DNA of 64,000 nt from RHLJ01 sp963974345 (GTDB lineage Bacteria > Bacteroidota > Rhodothermia > Balneolales > Balneolaceae). Positions 26,890 to 36,500 of the stretch are shown here, piece after piece. Positions within the stretch are counted from its first letter, which is position 1, and every line of letters begins with the position of its first letter. The position numbers were made by a program, and so were the translations under genes. The notes beneath the pieces were generated by a model. That model was not told where the DNA came from and did not search any database. It saw only the letters and a list, made by a program, of their open reading frames with translations. The DNA lies in NCBI GenBank assembly GCA_963974345.1, contig CAXBBW010000013.1, positions 73,734 through 137,733 of the forward strand. The letters run 5' to 3'.

Positions 26890-28683
26890 TTATATTTCTG
26901 CTAATTCTTGTTCTAGTAATTGTTTGGTATACATGGCCTTATAATGACCGTCTTTTGATAAAAGTTCTTCGTGGCTACCTTGTTCTACAATATGACCATC
27001 TTCTAAGTAATAGATGATGTCGGCATCTTTAATCGTGGATATTCTATGACTTATCATGATAGTAGTTCTTCCGCCCAACTCTTCTTGTAACTGCTTTAGT
27101 ATCGCGTCTTCCGTTTTTGTGTCTATCGCGCTTAATGAATCATCAAATATTAAAATCTTTGGGTCTTTTATCAGTGCTCTTGCTATTGCTGTCCTCTGCT
27201 TTTGTCCTCCTGATAAGGTAATTCCCCGCTCTCCAAGCATAGTCTTAAATTTTTTCTCAAAATCCAAAATATTATCCTTAACCTGTGCTTTATCTGCTGC
27301 TTTTTCTATCATTTCGTCGCTAGCATCTTCAATTCCAAACGCAATATTCTCCCCTATAGTATCAGAAAACAAGAAAGTATCCTGCGGGACAAAACCAATT
27401 GCGCTACGAAGATTCTTTACCGAATGTTTACGAAGGTCAATTCCGTCCAGTAAAATGGTTCCTTCTGTTGGGTCAAATAGTCTAGGTATTAGCTGTATTA
27501 AACTGGTTTTACCAGAACCCGTTCTACCTACAATAGCCACATTTTGACCAGCTTCAATTTTTAGATTGAGTTTATCAATTACATTTTCATCTGATTCTGG
27601 ATATCGAAAAGAAACGTTCTTGAATTCAATCTTACCTTTTATTTCCTGAGTAATTGCATGTTCTTCATCTGAAATATCTATTGGGTAATCCAATATTTCT
27701 TTAATTCTATACCATGAAGCCAAAGACTTCTGAAATCTGTTTGTGGTATATCCTAAAGCTGCTACGGGCCAAATCAAATAGGCAACATAAATTAAAAACT
27801 CAGCAATATTTCCAACAGTTAATAAACCCAGAACGATCATATTTCCACCTTGCCAAATCACGATAATCAATGATATCCCAATCAAGAAGTTTAACCCAGG
27901 ATGGAACAGAGATTCAATTAAATCTAAACGTAATTTCTTTTTTCGATAGTCTTCACTTAATAAATCGAATTTTGTTTGTTCGTTTTCGAGACGATTATAT
28001 GCTTTGATTAAACGAATACTTGAAAAACTTTCCTTCGCCTGCCCAGCAAGACTAGAATATTGTTCTTGAATAATAATAGAGTGCTTGTGTATAAAACCTG
28101 TAATCCAATATGCAAAAATGGAAAGCAAAGGAAGAGGAATTAACGCCCAAATCATCAACTCTTTGTTAACTATATACATCATTGTGATTACAAAACCAGC
28201 TCTTGTAATAGTATTTATGCTATACATGATTACTGGACCGTAGTATTCACGAACTTTATTTACATCTTCTGTAGCCCTTACATAAACCTCACCTTGTGAA
28301 TATTTTGCATAGAAACGCTGAGGCAAAGCCATCAATTTTTGAACGATTTCATTTCTCATATCGAACTCGACCTTTCGAGATGAGACAATCAAAGTTTGGC
28401 GAGTTAGAAATAGAAATAATCCGTATAAAGCTACAGAGCCAACTAGAAGCAGTGAATTTTGACCAAGTATTTTTCCAACTTCACTTGTAAATAAAGTATC
28501 GATTAAATTTTCAGGAACATGATATTCTCCTTGAGCTAAATTCTCCACACGATCAATTGTGCGACGAATTAGCACGGGAATCCAAACCAAAAAGAAGTTT
28601 GCAGCCGTCAGAAAAAGTGTACCAAGAATTACTGCAAGTCTGTACTTTTTCAGGTATTTATTTAGGTCTTTAAGTGCCCCCAC
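26890..28683 (-). CDS. ABC exporter half-transporter, subunit with degenerate catalytic site
   Basis: A 597-aa half-transporter with a six-helix exporter domain (about residues 12-325) and an ATPase domain: Walker A GRTGSGKT (about 384), canonical signature LSGGQKQRT, Walker B ILIFDDSLSAIDT. The Glu after the Walker B Asp is replaced by Asp, the defect known from the BmrC/TM287 side of heterodimeric exporters. It should pair with the product of 23627-25402. Homologues export drugs or lipids; the real substrate is not visible. It is 58 bases after the AtuA-like gene and 60 before RNase Z. Confidence 0.92.
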   Translation of the reverse strand: MGALKDLNKYLKKYRLAVILGTLFLTAANFFLVWIPVLIRRTIDRVENLAQGEYHVPENLIDTLFTSEVGKILGQNSLLLVGSVALYGLFLFLTRQTLIVSSRKVEFDMRNEIVQKLMALPQRFYAKYSQGEVYVRATEDVNKVREYYGPVIMYSINTITRAGFVITMMYIVNKELMIWALIPLPLLSIFAYWITGFIHKHSIIIQEQYSSLAGQAKESFSSIRLIKAYNRLENEQTKFDLLSEDYRKKKLRLDLIESLFHPGLNFLIGISLIIVIWQGGNMIVLGLLTVGNIAEFLIYVAYLIWPVAALGYTTNRFQKSLASWYRIKEILDYPIDISDEEHAITQEIKGKIEFKNVSFRYPESDENVIDKLNLKIEAGQNVAIVGRTGSGKTSLIQLIPRLFDPTEGTILLDGIDLRKHSVKNLRSAIGFVPQDTFLFSDTIGENIAFGIEDASDEMIEKAADKAQVKDNILDFEKKFKTMLGERGITLSGGQKQRTAIARALIKDPKILIFDDSLSAIDTKTEDAILKQLQEELGGRTTIMISHRISTIKDADIIYYLEDGHIVEQGSHEELLSKDGHYKAMYTKQLLEQELAEI

Positions 28684-28741
28684 TTGATCTTCCTTGAATA
28701 GTTATTTTATCAGTAACAGGATTTATTTTCTCTTGGGTAGT

Positions 28742-30109
28742 TTAATTGATTTCGAAGACAGTTACCCGAGGTTTTACAGCTTTTTTACTCAAAAGCGCCG
28801 GCCAATATGCTACTACTTCACTTGCTTTAGGTCTTCCGCCTGCAAAACCAGTAACTCCACTTGGACCTGTAAGTATTAATGGAGCCACTTCCATTCCAAA
28901 ACGATCTATATCTTCCTTACTCTGGCCAGAAATTGAAATCCTCATTTGGATTTCATCATGGTCTCCAGCTAGTTCTTCCTTAACCTCTTTTTCAGTGGTT
29001 CCGTTATAACCAATGTATTCTTTATTAAATTCATCAATCTGGAGTCCCAAGTCTTTGGCTCGTTCTTCTAGAATTTCAGCTCCTTTAACTGCTTTTTTTA
29101 AAGCATCTGGCCACGAATATACTAGCGTAGCTGAAAGTTTATAGCCGTCGTTATAACTTGCTGATACTTTATAGAATTCAGTATCTGGAGCGCCTGTAAT
29201 TCCATATACTCTCACCTTATTCTTTTCAACATCTTCTACATGAATGGATGTAAAATCAGCGACAGCATCGGGAGTTATATAATCTCTTGGATCTCCAATT
29301 TCATAAAGTAGTTGCTCCTTTACGGTTTGGGAACTAACAAGTCCGCCAGTTCCTTTATGTTTAGTTACGTAGAACTCTCCATTCGGATAAGCTTCTACAA
29401 TAGGAAATCCAATATTGGCAAAATCTTCCACTTTTTCCCAGTCAGTAAAATTTCCACCTGAAGCCTGAGCACCACATTCTAGGATATGCCCTGCAATTGT
29501 TCCTACCGACATCTTATCAAAATCATCGTAATCCCAACCAAATTCATGAATCATTGGAGCAAGCGTTAAACCGGTATCTGTAACTCGACCCGTAATAATT
29601 ACATCGGCACCTTTTTCCAGTGCCTCAACAATAGCTCTGCATCCAAAGTACACATTAGCACTCATTAACTGGTCTTTAACCGTGCTTATCGGTTCTCCAG
29701 TATCCATATTCTTAAGTTGGTGTCCTTCTGTAATCAAGGCATCAATATTGTCCAGGATATCATCCCCATCTACTACCGCAACTTTTAATCCTGTAAAGCC
29801 CTTTTCCTTAGCAATCTTCAGAATCTCATCTTTACAAGCTAATGGGTTAACTCCTCCGGCGTTGCTTATAACTTTAACTCCTTGATTTGTAATCTCATGA
29901 AGAATCTGTTCAATCACACCCACAAAATCACGGGCATAGCCCCAATCAGGGTTTTTCATTTTCTGTTTCTGCATTATCGACATAGTTACCTCTGCGAGGT
30001 AATCCATTACTAAATAATCGATTGGACCCTGTTTCACTTGATTAATAGGTGCGTTTGGGAGATCACCCCAAAACCCTTGCCCTGATGCTATACGGATAAA
30101 TTCTTTCAC
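28742..30109 (-). CDS. AtuA-like protein (DUF1446 / acyclic terpene utilisation family)
   Basis: A 455-aa protein of the DUF1446 family: N-terminal IASGQGFWGDLPNA, ISNAGGVNPLACKDEI near residue 80, CRAIVEALEKGADVIITGRV with TDTGLTLAPM, and the C-terminal GPSGVTGFAGGRPKASEV. AtuA is needed for growth of Pseudomonas on citronellol and geraniol, but its biochemical activity was not established, and the other Atu enzymes are not present here. It is probably a soluble enzyme acting on an acyl-CoA-like or short-chain substrate; that part is inference. It is transcribed towards the ABC exporter and RNase Z genes. Confidence 0.85.
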   Translation of the reverse strand: MKEFIRIASGQGFWGDLPNAPINQVKQGPIDYLVMDYLAEVTMSIMQKQKMKNPDWGYARDFVGVIEQILHEITNQGVKVISNAGGVNPLACKDEILKIAKEKGFTGLKVAVVDGDDILDNIDALITEGHQLKNMDTGEPISTVKDQLMSANVYFGCRAIVEALEKGADVIITGRVTDTGLTLAPMIHEFGWDYDDFDKMSVGTIAGHILECGAQASGGNFTDWEKVEDFANIGFPIVEAYPNGEFYVTKHKGTGGLVSSQTVKEQLLYEIGDPRDYITPDAVADFTSIHVEDVEKNKVRVYGITGAPDTEFYKVSASYNDGYKLSATLVYSWPDALKKAVKGAEILEERAKDLGLQIDEFNKEYIGYNGTTEKEVKEELAGDHDEIQMRISISGQSKEDIDRFGMEVAPLILTGPSGVTGFAGGRPKASEVVAYWPALLSKKAVKPRVTVFEIN

Positions 30110-30174
30110 TAAATACCTTCTCTTTCTGGTTGGTTAGGCTTCCAATATCGTGAATATTTAGATGGAGGTGAAAT

Positions 30175-30204
30175 AAAAAAGGCTTATCAAATTAACAAGC
30201 CTTT
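30175..30204 (-). terminator. Terminator after the LPP20-like lipoprotein gene
   Basis: AAAGGCTT (30178-30185) pairs with AAGCCTTT (30197-30204), loop of 11, and the minus strand continues into six T residues. It closes the recO-htrA-lipoprotein run and separates it from the AtuA-like gene. Confidence 0.82.
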
Positions 30205-30244
30205 GGTAGGTAAAGCTTTTGTAGAAATTAAACAGCTAAATAGA

Positions 30245-30775
30245 TTAAAAATACGTAGCAAACATTGGAGATTCTGAAAACCCTCCCCAATATCTAGGGT
30301 GACCTGTAAAGCCTTTTTCAAGTGTAGATCGAACTTCCGATTTTGATATTTCTACAGAAGCAAATCCTCGATAATAACCATCTAATTTACTTGAAATAGT
30401 TTCACTTACTTTAGCATTTTCTACAACACCTGCATGTGCGGTTCTTAAAATAATAATGAAATCTGCATTTTCAGCATCATTAGAACCTGATTCTTTAAAC
30501 TCTAAGCGGATTTCTTCAGTAAGTTGGGCAATTTTCTTTTCCAGATGGATACGAGCTTGAGCTACAGCCCGTTGAATTGCTTTAGTTGAATCAACGGCAA
30601 TAGCCGTTGCATAACCTGAATACCCAAGGCTATCACTTGTAAACTCTACATTTTTATACCAGCTAGGGAAAATAGAAATGGGTTCAATTTCAGTTACTGT
30701 ATTTTCTGTTGTTGAGCATGCATTTAATCCAATAACAACTGTTAATGAGAGTACCCAGACTTTTAAAAGCTTCAT
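30245..30775 (-). CDS. LPP20-like lipoprotein
   Basis: A 176-aa predicted lipoprotein (signal peptide with Cys20 in the context GLNACST). The mature part has the helix-and-strand pattern of LPP20-like proteins: YSGYATAIAVDSTKAIQRAVAQ, a run of helices rich in Ala/Arg/Glu, then YYRGFASVEISKSEV. The role of the family in the envelope is unknown. Its start follows the htrA stop with no gap, so expression with the protease is likely and a joint envelope-stress role is possible. Confidence 0.75.
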   Translation of the reverse strand: MKLLKVWVLSLTVVIGLNACSTTENTVTEIEPISIFPSWYKNVEFTSDSLGYSGYATAIAVDSTKAIQRAVAQARIHLEKKIAQLTEEIRLEFKESGSNDAENADFIIILRTAHAGVVENAKVSETISSKLDGYYRGFASVEISKSEVRSTLEKGFTGHPRYWGGFSESPMFATYF

Positions 30776-32299
30776 TTAGTTCCGTTCTAATTCGATGTAT
30801 CCTCTTGCATCTTCTTCATTTAGTACTTCAAGAGTAATCGATTTATTAGTAGATAATTTCTTTTTTATAAGGTCTTTTAAAGATCTGATATCTTCAACCT
30901 TTTCTTCGTCAATTGAAATAATTTTTTGATTTTCTCTTAATCCACGGTTCCAGGCTTCAGAATATTTATAAACGTGGGTAATTATTAAATCAAATACTTC
31001 TTCATTTTCAGGCTTAGAAAGTGCCATCACCCTAAAGCCTAATTCAAATTCCTGTACATCTACCCCAGTATTTTCTCCTTCTGGGATATTGTCTGGAATG
31101 ATGGGTTCTTCTTCAAAGGCAAGTTCCTCAATTGGATCAGGCTCATGCAGCTTAAGTTGAACAGCTTTATTTATTACCTCGCCATTTCTCCAAATCAAGA
31201 GATTTACTAAATCACCGGGACGTAATACTGCTACTTTTTCTTGCAATTCATTTGATTCATTAACGGAATTTCCATTTACTTCGAGCACAATATCTCCTGA
31301 TAAAAGACCAGATAGAGCTGCGGCTCCGTCATTGCTAACCGAAAGAATTTCAACACCTTTTACTTCATCCAGTCCAATTTCAGAGGCTCTTTCAAAATCG
31401 ATTGCTCCAATTGTAACCCCTAATAAAGCTCTCCTTACTTCGCCATATTGAATAAGATCGGTTGCAACTTTAATTGCCAAATTACTTGGTACTGCAAAAC
31501 CATATCCTTGATAAGCTCCACTTTGTGAAGCTATAGCAGTGTTTACTCCAATAAGTTGACCACTTGTATTAACAAGGGCTCCCCCGCTATTTCCTTTATT
31601 GATGGCTGCGTCTGTTTGAATAAAACTTTCGATGCGCATTCTATCGTTAATAATTTGTACATCTCTACTAAGGGCACTTACAATACCCGCAGTAACTGTA
31701 GAACGTAATCTGAAAGGATTCCCAATTGCCAACACCCATTCTCCAACGTCAACCGAATCTGAATTTCCGATGGTTATTGATTCCAGATTTTCTGCATTAA
31801 TTTTGATTACTGCTAAATCAGTACTTGGATCACGTCCAACTACTTTCGCATCATATTCACGTTTATCATTCATTACTACTTTTAAACCATTTCTAACAGC
31901 TCCTTCAACAACATGGAAATTGGTTAAGATATATCCATCAGGTGTAATAACTATTCCAGACCCGACTGTTCTTGCTCGCCTTGGCACTATTCTGTCCCAA
32001 ATACTTTCATTTAAGTCATGATTTTCGTCATCGGGAGCTTCAATAGGAATAATAGTTTCTATATAAACTACAGTTGGGGTAACATTTTCAGCTATTCTTT
32101 TAAATACGAATCGAGTATCAATTTTAGCAAGGTCATCTTCAGTAAACAAAGGAGTTTCACTTTTCTTTACCTCAGTAATTTTCACATCAGATAGTGGCGC
32201 CAATTCAGGGTTAATCGTATAAAGTGCAAAAATGGTTCCAATAGATACTCCAACTAATATTAAAAGGAGTGCTGTTAAATAATATTCTCTTTTCTTCAT
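30776..32299 (-). CDS. HtrA/DegP-type periplasmic serine protease
   Basis: A 507-aa trypsin-like protease with an N-terminal membrane anchor (about residues 8-29). The triad is visible: His129 (ILTNFHVVEG), Asp161 (DPSTDLAVIKI) and Ser238 (NKGNSGGALV). Two PDZ domains follow (about residues 290-380 and 420-500). The family degrades or refolds damaged envelope proteins. The anchor suggests a DegS-like attached form rather than a free DegP. It overlaps recO by four bases and abuts the lipoprotein gene. Secretion of 2400- to 2800-residue proteins from the adjacent locus would give such a protease work, but the link is conjecture. Confidence 0.93.
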   Translation of the reverse strand: MKKREYYLTALLLILVGVSIGTIFALYTINPELAPLSDVKITEVKKSETPLFTEDDLAKIDTRFVFKRIAENVTPTVVYIETIIPIEAPDDENHDLNESIWDRIVPRRARTVGSGIVITPDGYILTNFHVVEGAVRNGLKVVMNDKREYDAKVVGRDPSTDLAVIKINAENLESITIGNSDSVDVGEWVLAIGNPFRLRSTVTAGIVSALSRDVQIINDRMRIESFIQTDAAINKGNSGGALVNTSGQLIGVNTAIASQSGAYQGYGFAVPSNLAIKVATDLIQYGEVRRALLGVTIGAIDFERASEIGLDEVKGVEILSVSNDGAAALSGLLSGDIVLEVNGNSVNESNELQEKVAVLRPGDLVNLLIWRNGEVINKAVQLKLHEPDPIEELAFEEEPIIPDNIPEGENTGVDVQEFELGFRVMALSKPENEEVFDLIITHVYKYSEAWNRGLRENQKIISIDEEKVEDIRSLKDLIKKKLSTNKSITLEVLNEEDARGYIELERN

Positions 32300-33036
32300 T
32301 TGCTTTCCTGCAACATCTGTTCAAAAATTGAGTCTGATCTTCGCTCTTTATAACCTTCAATATGGTATTTAAAGTAAACATCTAAATGTCGAATCAATTG
32401 CTTTAGTTCCAAACCTTTTAACCCAAGGCTAAATACCGAGCGTTTTTTAGATGAAATAGCTTCCTTTAAAAACCGTGCTTGTAACACGGTTAATTTATAC
32501 GAAAGTTCCGAAACAAATGCATTCGAAATTGTTCCCTCGCTAATATTTAGAAAAACATCTTGGTTTAGGTCAGTATCTTTATCATCAATTGTAAATCCAC
32601 ATAAATCGGTACATCGGACTTGAACATAACAAAATATAGATGGATCAACTTGTTTTTCATCACCAATCCAACGAATGAATTTTGACAGGAAACTATATAC
32701 AATTTCATTTACCTCATTTTCATGCAGTATTTGTCCTGCAAGCTCTAATGTACCATATAGAATTGCGGCTTTCTCAAAATCGATTCTAAAATTATGGTTA
32801 GAATACGAAATTGATGCCTCTGTTAAGCTTTGCACTCCTCTAGTAGATTTATAGTAATAAACTACGTCCAGGATATTCCCAAGATCAATTAAGCCTGATA
32901 ACTTACTTTTTGGTTTCTTTACCCCTCTTGCTATCAACGCAATTTTTCCATGCTCTCTACTTAATACAGTAATTATCTTACTAGATTCTTGGTAGTCGAT
33001 AATTCGAAGAATAATAGCCTGAGTTTGAGCGATCAT
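32296..33036 (-). CDS. recO: DNA repair protein RecO
   Basis: RecO loads RecA on SSB-coated single strands with RecR. I choose the ATG at 33036 (MIAQTQAIILRIIDYQESSK), which matches the usual RecO N-terminus; an in-frame ATG at 33060 would add eight residues. The 246-aa protein has the N-terminal OB fold (ALIARGVKKPKSKLSG) and the helical C-terminal domain. The four-Cys zinc site of some RecO proteins is not clear. Its 3' end overlaps the protease gene by four bases, and the receiver gene ends 51 bases upstream. Confidence 0.9.
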   Translation of the reverse strand: MIAQTQAIILRIIDYQESSKIITVLSREHGKIALIARGVKKPKSKLSGLIDLGNILDVVYYYKSTRGVQSLTEASISYSNHNFRIDFEKAAILYGTLELAGQILHENEVNEIVYSFLSKFIRWIGDEKQVDPSIFCYVQVRCTDLCGFTIDDKDTDLNQDVFLNISEGTISNAFVSELSYKLTVLQARFLKEAISSKKRSVFSLGLKGLELKQLIRHLDVYFKYHIEGYKERRSDSIFEQMLQESK

Positions 33037-33087
33037 ACTAGCAACATATTCTACATTCAAATTAAATGAAAGAGATACTTTAAAAGT

Positions 33088-33474
33088 TTACACACTTAAG
33101 CTTAGGACAGAAAAAATTGTTTCTTTTAGTGTTTCTCCCGAAACAGGTTTATCGAGCATATGAGTTGCTCCTATTTTACCTGCTTTTTTAATCATCTCTT
33201 TTGATGTTGTTGAAGACAAATATATGAATGGAATATTTAAGTCTACAAAGGTCTTACTAACATAATCATGAAGTTCAAACCCGTCCATATATGGCATTTC
33301 TATATCCGAAAGAATAAGATCTGGTTGAATGTGATTAAGCATCTCCGCTGCTTTTTTACCATGTTCAAATGCCATAACCATAAAGCCATTCTTCTGTAAA
33401 ACACGGCTTATTAGTATACAGTAGGCATTATTATCTTCTACAAGAAATACTAAGGGTTTATTTATTCTTGTCAT
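33088..33474 (-). CDS. Stand-alone CheY-like response regulator receiver
   Basis: A 128-aa single receiver domain starting at the ATG at 33474 (MTRINKPLVFLVEDNNAY). A longer frame reaching 33576 overlaps the giant gene and adds a non-homologous leader, so I reject it. The phosphorylation pocket is complete: Glu13/Asp14, phospho-acceptor Asp57 in LILSDIEMPYMDG, Ser87/Ser88 and Lys109 in MLDKP. There is no output domain, so it must act by protein contact. It lies 29 bases after the 2812-aa surface protein gene with no terminator between, so it may belong to that operon. No kinase gene is nearby. Confidence 0.9.
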   Translation of the reverse strand: MTRINKPLVFLVEDNNAYCILISRVLQKNGFMVMAFEHGKKAAEMLNHIQPDLILSDIEMPYMDGFELHDYVSKTFVDLNIPFIYLSSTTSKEMIKKAGKIGATHMLDKPVSGETLKETIFSVLSLSV

Positions 33475-33503
33475 TGTTTTTAAGTCTATGTCTCTTCTCT
33501 CTT

Positions 33504-36500
33504 TCAATCGTCTATTTTTACTGTGTATGAAACTGTTCCTGTTTGCCCTGGATTTAAAGTACCAGTGAATGTCCAAATAACTGCCCCAGATTCACCAACT
33601 GTTGGATTAGTAATTGTACAACCTGTTAGACCAATTGAAGTTAATGGACTAAATGTTGCAGAAACAAAGGTTGTATATGCTGGGGTTGAATCTTTCACTT
33701 CCATACTTGAGATGGGATCGTCTCCATTATTGGTATAGGTAATTATGTAGGTAAGATTAGCTCCAGGTAGAGCTAGATCTTCATCTACTTCTTTTGTGAT
33801 TTTAAGCCCCGCAGAAACATCATCTCCAACCGTTACTTTATCGTTTCTGTGGTATACTTGATTTAAAGCTGGGCTAGCGTTAGTAAATGAGAAATCAGCC
33901 TGTAGAATTATTGCGTTCTCTCCACCATCAGGCACTCCAATAGGAACAGATGTTCGAACAACTAAGCAAATACTTTCGCCTCTAGTCATCGAAATAGGTG
34001 TAGAAATTATTTCTTCTCCAGAATTGATTTCTCCATTACAATTATCATCTAAATAAAGTAATGTAGGCCAGTTTGCATTAGATGGTGTTGGGGTATTTGT
34101 AATTGTAAAAGTTACCGTACCATCGGTATTAGCATCAAATTGGTGAGTAAAGAATACTGAAGTTCCTGGTTGAGCAAACTGTAGTCCATCTGTAATAAGT
34201 CTGTTTTGTGGAACATCTGAGAAATTCACTCCCGTATAGGTAGCTCCTGACGTATTTTCAAAAGTTAAAACATCAGTAGTGCGATTATAGGTACCACTAG
34301 TTGTACCGCCATCTCCACCTGTTGAAATAAAACTAGTTAAATTGGTTTGCTTAATTTTTACAACCGCTGAGTTTGGTACTTCTGCTTGAGTAATCCAAAA
34401 TGAGTAATTCCCATCTTCATCTGTTGCAGTGATTTGGATTACATCATCATCACTATTCGTTAACGTAACAGTAACTTCTCCTAAGCCTGCTTCCTCTCCA
34501 TCTTGAACTGCATTGTTTGCCGTTCCTCCCGTTAATCCATCATCTTGGTACACGGTACCATCTAATCTGAAACCTAAGAAATTCCCGAAATTCTGATTTT
34601 GAATGGTTCCACCACCAACTACAAGATTTATGGTATTTTCTGTAGTCGAAACATACCCAGTTGGATCCTCTTCTGGCACCGGGCAAACATCAGGTGTTGG
34701 AGTAGTTTCAGAAGCTGATTCTACAATTGTATATGTATCTGGTTGTACGGCTAAGAATTGATATAATCCATTTGCATCCGTTTCAACACTTCTACAAATA
34801 ATTGTTCCAGTAGTATTCTTTAGAACAATAGTAACACCTTCAATACCATCTTCATCATTTTCTCTTTGCCCATTGTGATTATCATCTTTATACACAAAAC
34901 CACTTATGGTTCCTCCAGCACTTTGGATGTCGTAATTCGCTGAGAATTCTGAGGTATTATCTTCACCGTCCATCGCTAAAGCTGTTATAAAATCTCCTAC
35001 AGCAAGAGTTACTGCGCCTGGAATGGTAAATGATTCTTCGAACGTACCATCAGAAGCTGTAAAAATAGTGGTGAAATATGTTTCTCCTTCTCCATGTGCT
35101 ATAGAAAGCGCATCTCCAGATTCGATCTCTCCGTCATTATCATCATCATCGTTTACTTTATATAACTCGATTGAGAATACATCATTGATAGAATTTCCAA
35201 GCGTTCCAACATATCCTCTAATGGTTAACTGATTTCCAGTAATTGTTAAACTGTCGATTACTGGGTAATCAATTGCTCCGTTTGGATTTAAAGCAAAATT
35301 GGTGGAAGTAATTCCATCATTAGCTGTAACTCCATCAACAGAAGTTGGAGTAGCTCCCGTTACTATATCAATAGCTAGCCCTTCATTATCGAAAAAGCTG
35401 TTTTTGGTGATCAGAATCCCACCAATATTACGATCATTATCTGGATTGATCAGCTTAATTCCAGCACCTGTTGCAGTTCCATTTTCCCCGTTTTGGGTGA
35501 TTATATTTTTCTCAATGGTTACATTAAGTGCGTAGTCATATACATTAATTCCCACATTAAAATTATCCAGAATGGTATTATTTATTATCGTTCCAGTTGC
35601 TTCATCTACTTCATCATCTCTTCCAATTTCTATACCTGCACCACCTTGAATTGCATCGCTTGTTGTTAAACCATTTTCATGAATCAAGTTGCCTTGTATA
35701 AACCATTCGGCAATCCCTGCAATACCATCTGAATTCACATCTTGTTGTGCATTTTGATAAATCTCGTTATTAGTTATCTGGATTATTGCATTCTCGTTAA
35801 TGCTTTCAATAGCATGGTTTCTACTATGTGCTAAATAATTATCAGTTATAGAAGAAGTAAAACTGTTAGTTCCATCGTAATATATTCCACTTCGGCTCCG
35901 ATCATTCCCTCCACCAGCATCTGATCCATCTGCCATTGTTCCGATAAAGTTATCTTCTATTATACCACCTGGATTATTACTAACAATAATCATTCCTGTC
36001 GTAAATCCATTATACATCGCAAGTTCACGGATTACTACATTTCCTGAGCTACTATTGATTGTAATAAATTCTAAGTCTGTGGTATTTATATCTAATTCTT
36101 TGAGTTCAAAAGTAGATAATGAAATTAAATCTACCCCAACAGTTCCTCCTGTTCCAATACTTCCAGAATTTGTATTAAGTATTTGATCAGGATTTTGAAA
36201 ATCGTAGGCAGTTCCATCAACGGTAGTATTGCCATCTGTTAGTGTTGGGAATGCGGAGCTAATAGTTGTTATTCTCCACCAGTTTCCTGAACCATCATTT
36301 TCAGCAATAGTAGGAACAAATCTCATAGTATTTGCGCCAGAAATCTGATTCGCATTTAAGAAGAACTGACGCATTGAACCTTGAATCCAACGAGTCGCAG
36401 AACCGTCGTCATCCGCATCGTCTAAAACATTGCTCATTACGTTATAGCTAAATCCAAAATCGATTTCAGTAATTGAAGCACCTGTATAGGTTATCGCAGC

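Noticed and set aside
33475..33576. Longer N-terminus for the receiver protein, overlapping the giant gene
   Set aside because: The extra 34 residues do not belong to a receiver fold and overlap the end of the giant; the ATG at 33474 starts right before the first strand.
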